64,000 nt of DNA from Chrysomallon squamiferum (Eukaryota > Mollusca > Gastropoda > Neomphalida > Peltospiridae), in the NCBI GenBank assembly GCA_012295275.1, contig CM022669.1, positions 16,115,172 through 16,179,171 of the forward strand, read 5' to 3'. Position 1 is the first letter of the stretch. Each line of letters begins with the position of its first letter. Positions 62,603 to 64,000 of this stretch are shown here, in pieces. The position numbers and the translations under genes are program-made. Under the pieces are notes generated by a model that was not told where the DNA came from, did not search any database, and saw only the letters and a program-made list of their open reading frames with translations.

Positions 62603-64000
62603 ATGGGTTTTAAGAAGCTGAGGTAAAGTTATTTTATTCAGTTAAAGAAACAAACAAAAGATAGATGATGAAGATGATAATAATATAATATAAATAAATA
62701 AATAAACACAAAAGTACTTTAAAATATAACGTAAAACCCTGTTAAATAGTTTAACTACCGAATACACAGCTATAACCATAAACAATTAAGCAAAAAAAAA
62801 AAAAAGACAGTAATTTATTCTAAACTTCAGTAATACATATTGTATAACAATCTGATCCTTCCAGCTAAAATATAACCATATCATGACTGAATAAATATTG
62901 CTGTGACAACGTAAGATTAATTCATAAGAATATATAATAATAAAAAATGTAAAAAAAATTAATAAATTTATAAAATAAAAAATAAAAGTCTACAAAAAAT
63001 AATAATTAATATTTTTATTTATTTATTTATTTATTTTAATGTTATTTATTTATTTACTTTATTATTTATTTATTTATTTATTTATTATAATTTATTTTAT
63101 TTTTTTTTTATTTTTTCAGGTTAAAGCAAGAAATCCGAACCACAAGATGTTTTCGTCTTATTACATGTATTGGAATAGTGTCATCTTTCCTGTTCATATT
63201 TTATTCGAAAACTGAATTTCATTCAACGTGGGAAATTCTTAAGAACTTTACTGAACGGTATGGAGAAACACGTAATTATTTAAATAACAGTAAGCTGATA
63301 AGTCGGAACACGGACTCACAGCCGAGCAAACTAATTTTATTAAAGAACCACATCAACTGGCTATGGTACGAAATGGCAGTCGAAGAACTTAAGTCGTGTT
63401 CTGACAACTGTACGCTTCTTAAACCACGCAGAAACATCAGCAATGTGCAAGCTGTCATATTTTACGCTGTGGGTTTTCGAGAAGATCCTCCTCCTCTTAA
63501 AGAGGCCGGACAAGTTTGGATTTATTTCTGTCTGGAGTCTCCAGCTCATTCGGCAGATTTCAATTTCAACAGAGCACCTTGGAAGAACGTAATAAACTGG
63601 ACGATGACGTACAGGAGAGACTCGGAGGTGACGTATTTTTACGGAGCTTTAACGAAAAGGGAGAAAAAGGAAAATTTCAACTTCTTACCAAGTATCAAGA
63701 ATAAAACCAAACAAGTTGCATGGTTTGTTAGTCACTGTGGTTCGCCAAGTAAGAGAGAACAGTACGTACAGCAGCTGAAAAAATACATTTCCATCGATGT
63801 ATTTGGTTTGTGTGGAAGCAAAAATGTGGCAGAGATGAACAAAAGAAGTGTAATTCAATACTTAGTAGGGATTACAAGTTTTACTTATCGTTTGAAAACA
63901 GTCTATGTAATGACTATATAACTGAAAAAGCATTCGGCTATATGCAATTAGACATTGTGATTGTAGTCAGAGGTGGAGCAAATTATAGTCAAATTTTGCC
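62603..64000 (+). pseudogene. FUT-10: class A fucosyltransferase, frameshifted, runs off the window
   Basis: Exon 1 (62603-62622, MGFKKL plus two bases) has a GTAAAG donor. Exon 2 begins at 63120 after TTTTTTCAG and reads LKQEIRTTRCF, then the anchor and catalytic domain through NWTMTYRRDSE. In the run of A at 63820-63824 this copy has five A where intact siblings have six, so the frame is lost before FYLSFENSLC. The sequence after the shift still matches its siblings to the window edge (VVRGGANYSQIL). It is either a young pseudogene or an assembly error in a homopolymer. It is the mirror partner of FUT-5. The C-terminus lies beyond 64000. Confidence 0.8.
62623..63119 (+). repeat. FUT-10 intron with TTTA repeats
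   Basis: The 497-nt intron has AAAT/TTTA tracts at about 62690-62706 and 63015-63112 and no long AAT array, resembling FUT-5 more than the tandem units. Confidence 0.75.

Overview
The window is eukaryotic and almost certainly from a mollusc, probably a gastropod. Genes are sparse, spliced and polyadenylated. The DNA is AT-rich and full of long microsatellites: (AAT)n, (AAAT)n, (CT)n, (GT)n, (GATA)n and (TATG)n. It carries Tigger/pogo-type DNA transposon debris and a short stretch like a repeat I remember from mollusc genomes. The species cannot be read from the sequence.

The only recognisable gene family is GT10 alpha-1,3-fucosyltransferase (FUT), which places fucose from GDP-fucose on N-acetylglucosamine-type acceptors in the Golgi. 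Eleven loci are numbered here: FUT-1 (2487-3617, -), FUT-2 (7335-8948, -), FUT-3 pseudogene (12967-14564, -), FUT-4 (18616-20246, -), FUT-5 (24266-25871, -), FUT-6 (34066-35343, +), a short relic (37632-37804, +), FUT-7 pseudogene (39719-40660, -), FUT-8 (43066-44208, -), FUT-9 (51952-53094, -) and FUT-10 (62603 to beyond the window end, +, frameshifted). They fall into two classes. Class A (FUT-2, 3, 4, 5, 10) has a 20-nt first coding exon, missed by simple ORF calling, spliced to one large exon. Class B (FUT-6, 8, 9, pseudogene 7) has its coding sequence in a single exon just after a 3' splice site. FUT-1 is a more distant single-exon copy.

Layout. From 7.31 to 24.26 kb are three tandem units of about 5.65 kb, each with a FUT gene, a leader exon and a Tigger fragment. 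Units 1 and 3 resemble each other more than unit 2, suggesting an 11.3-kb dimeric duplication. From about 24 kb to the end, the window is a large imperfect inverted duplication centred near 39 kb: FUT-5 mirrors FUT-10, and FUT-6 mirrors FUT-8/FUT-9. Within the right arm a block of about 8.9 kb is tandemly doubled (R1 about 42.10-50.97 kb, R2 about 50.97-59.86 kb). The two blocks later lost and gained different pieces. A 1.78-kb DNA transposon flanked by an 8-bp target duplication sits in R2, and its empty site is readable in the left arm.

The locus therefore looks like a rapidly evolving glycosyltransferase cluster shaped by tandem and inverted duplication, gene conversion, pseudogenisation and, in FUT-6, an in-frame minisatellite in the stem. 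No rRNA, tRNA, CRISPR or bacterial-type system was seen. No identity percentages were computed; similarity statements come from reading the sequence by eye.
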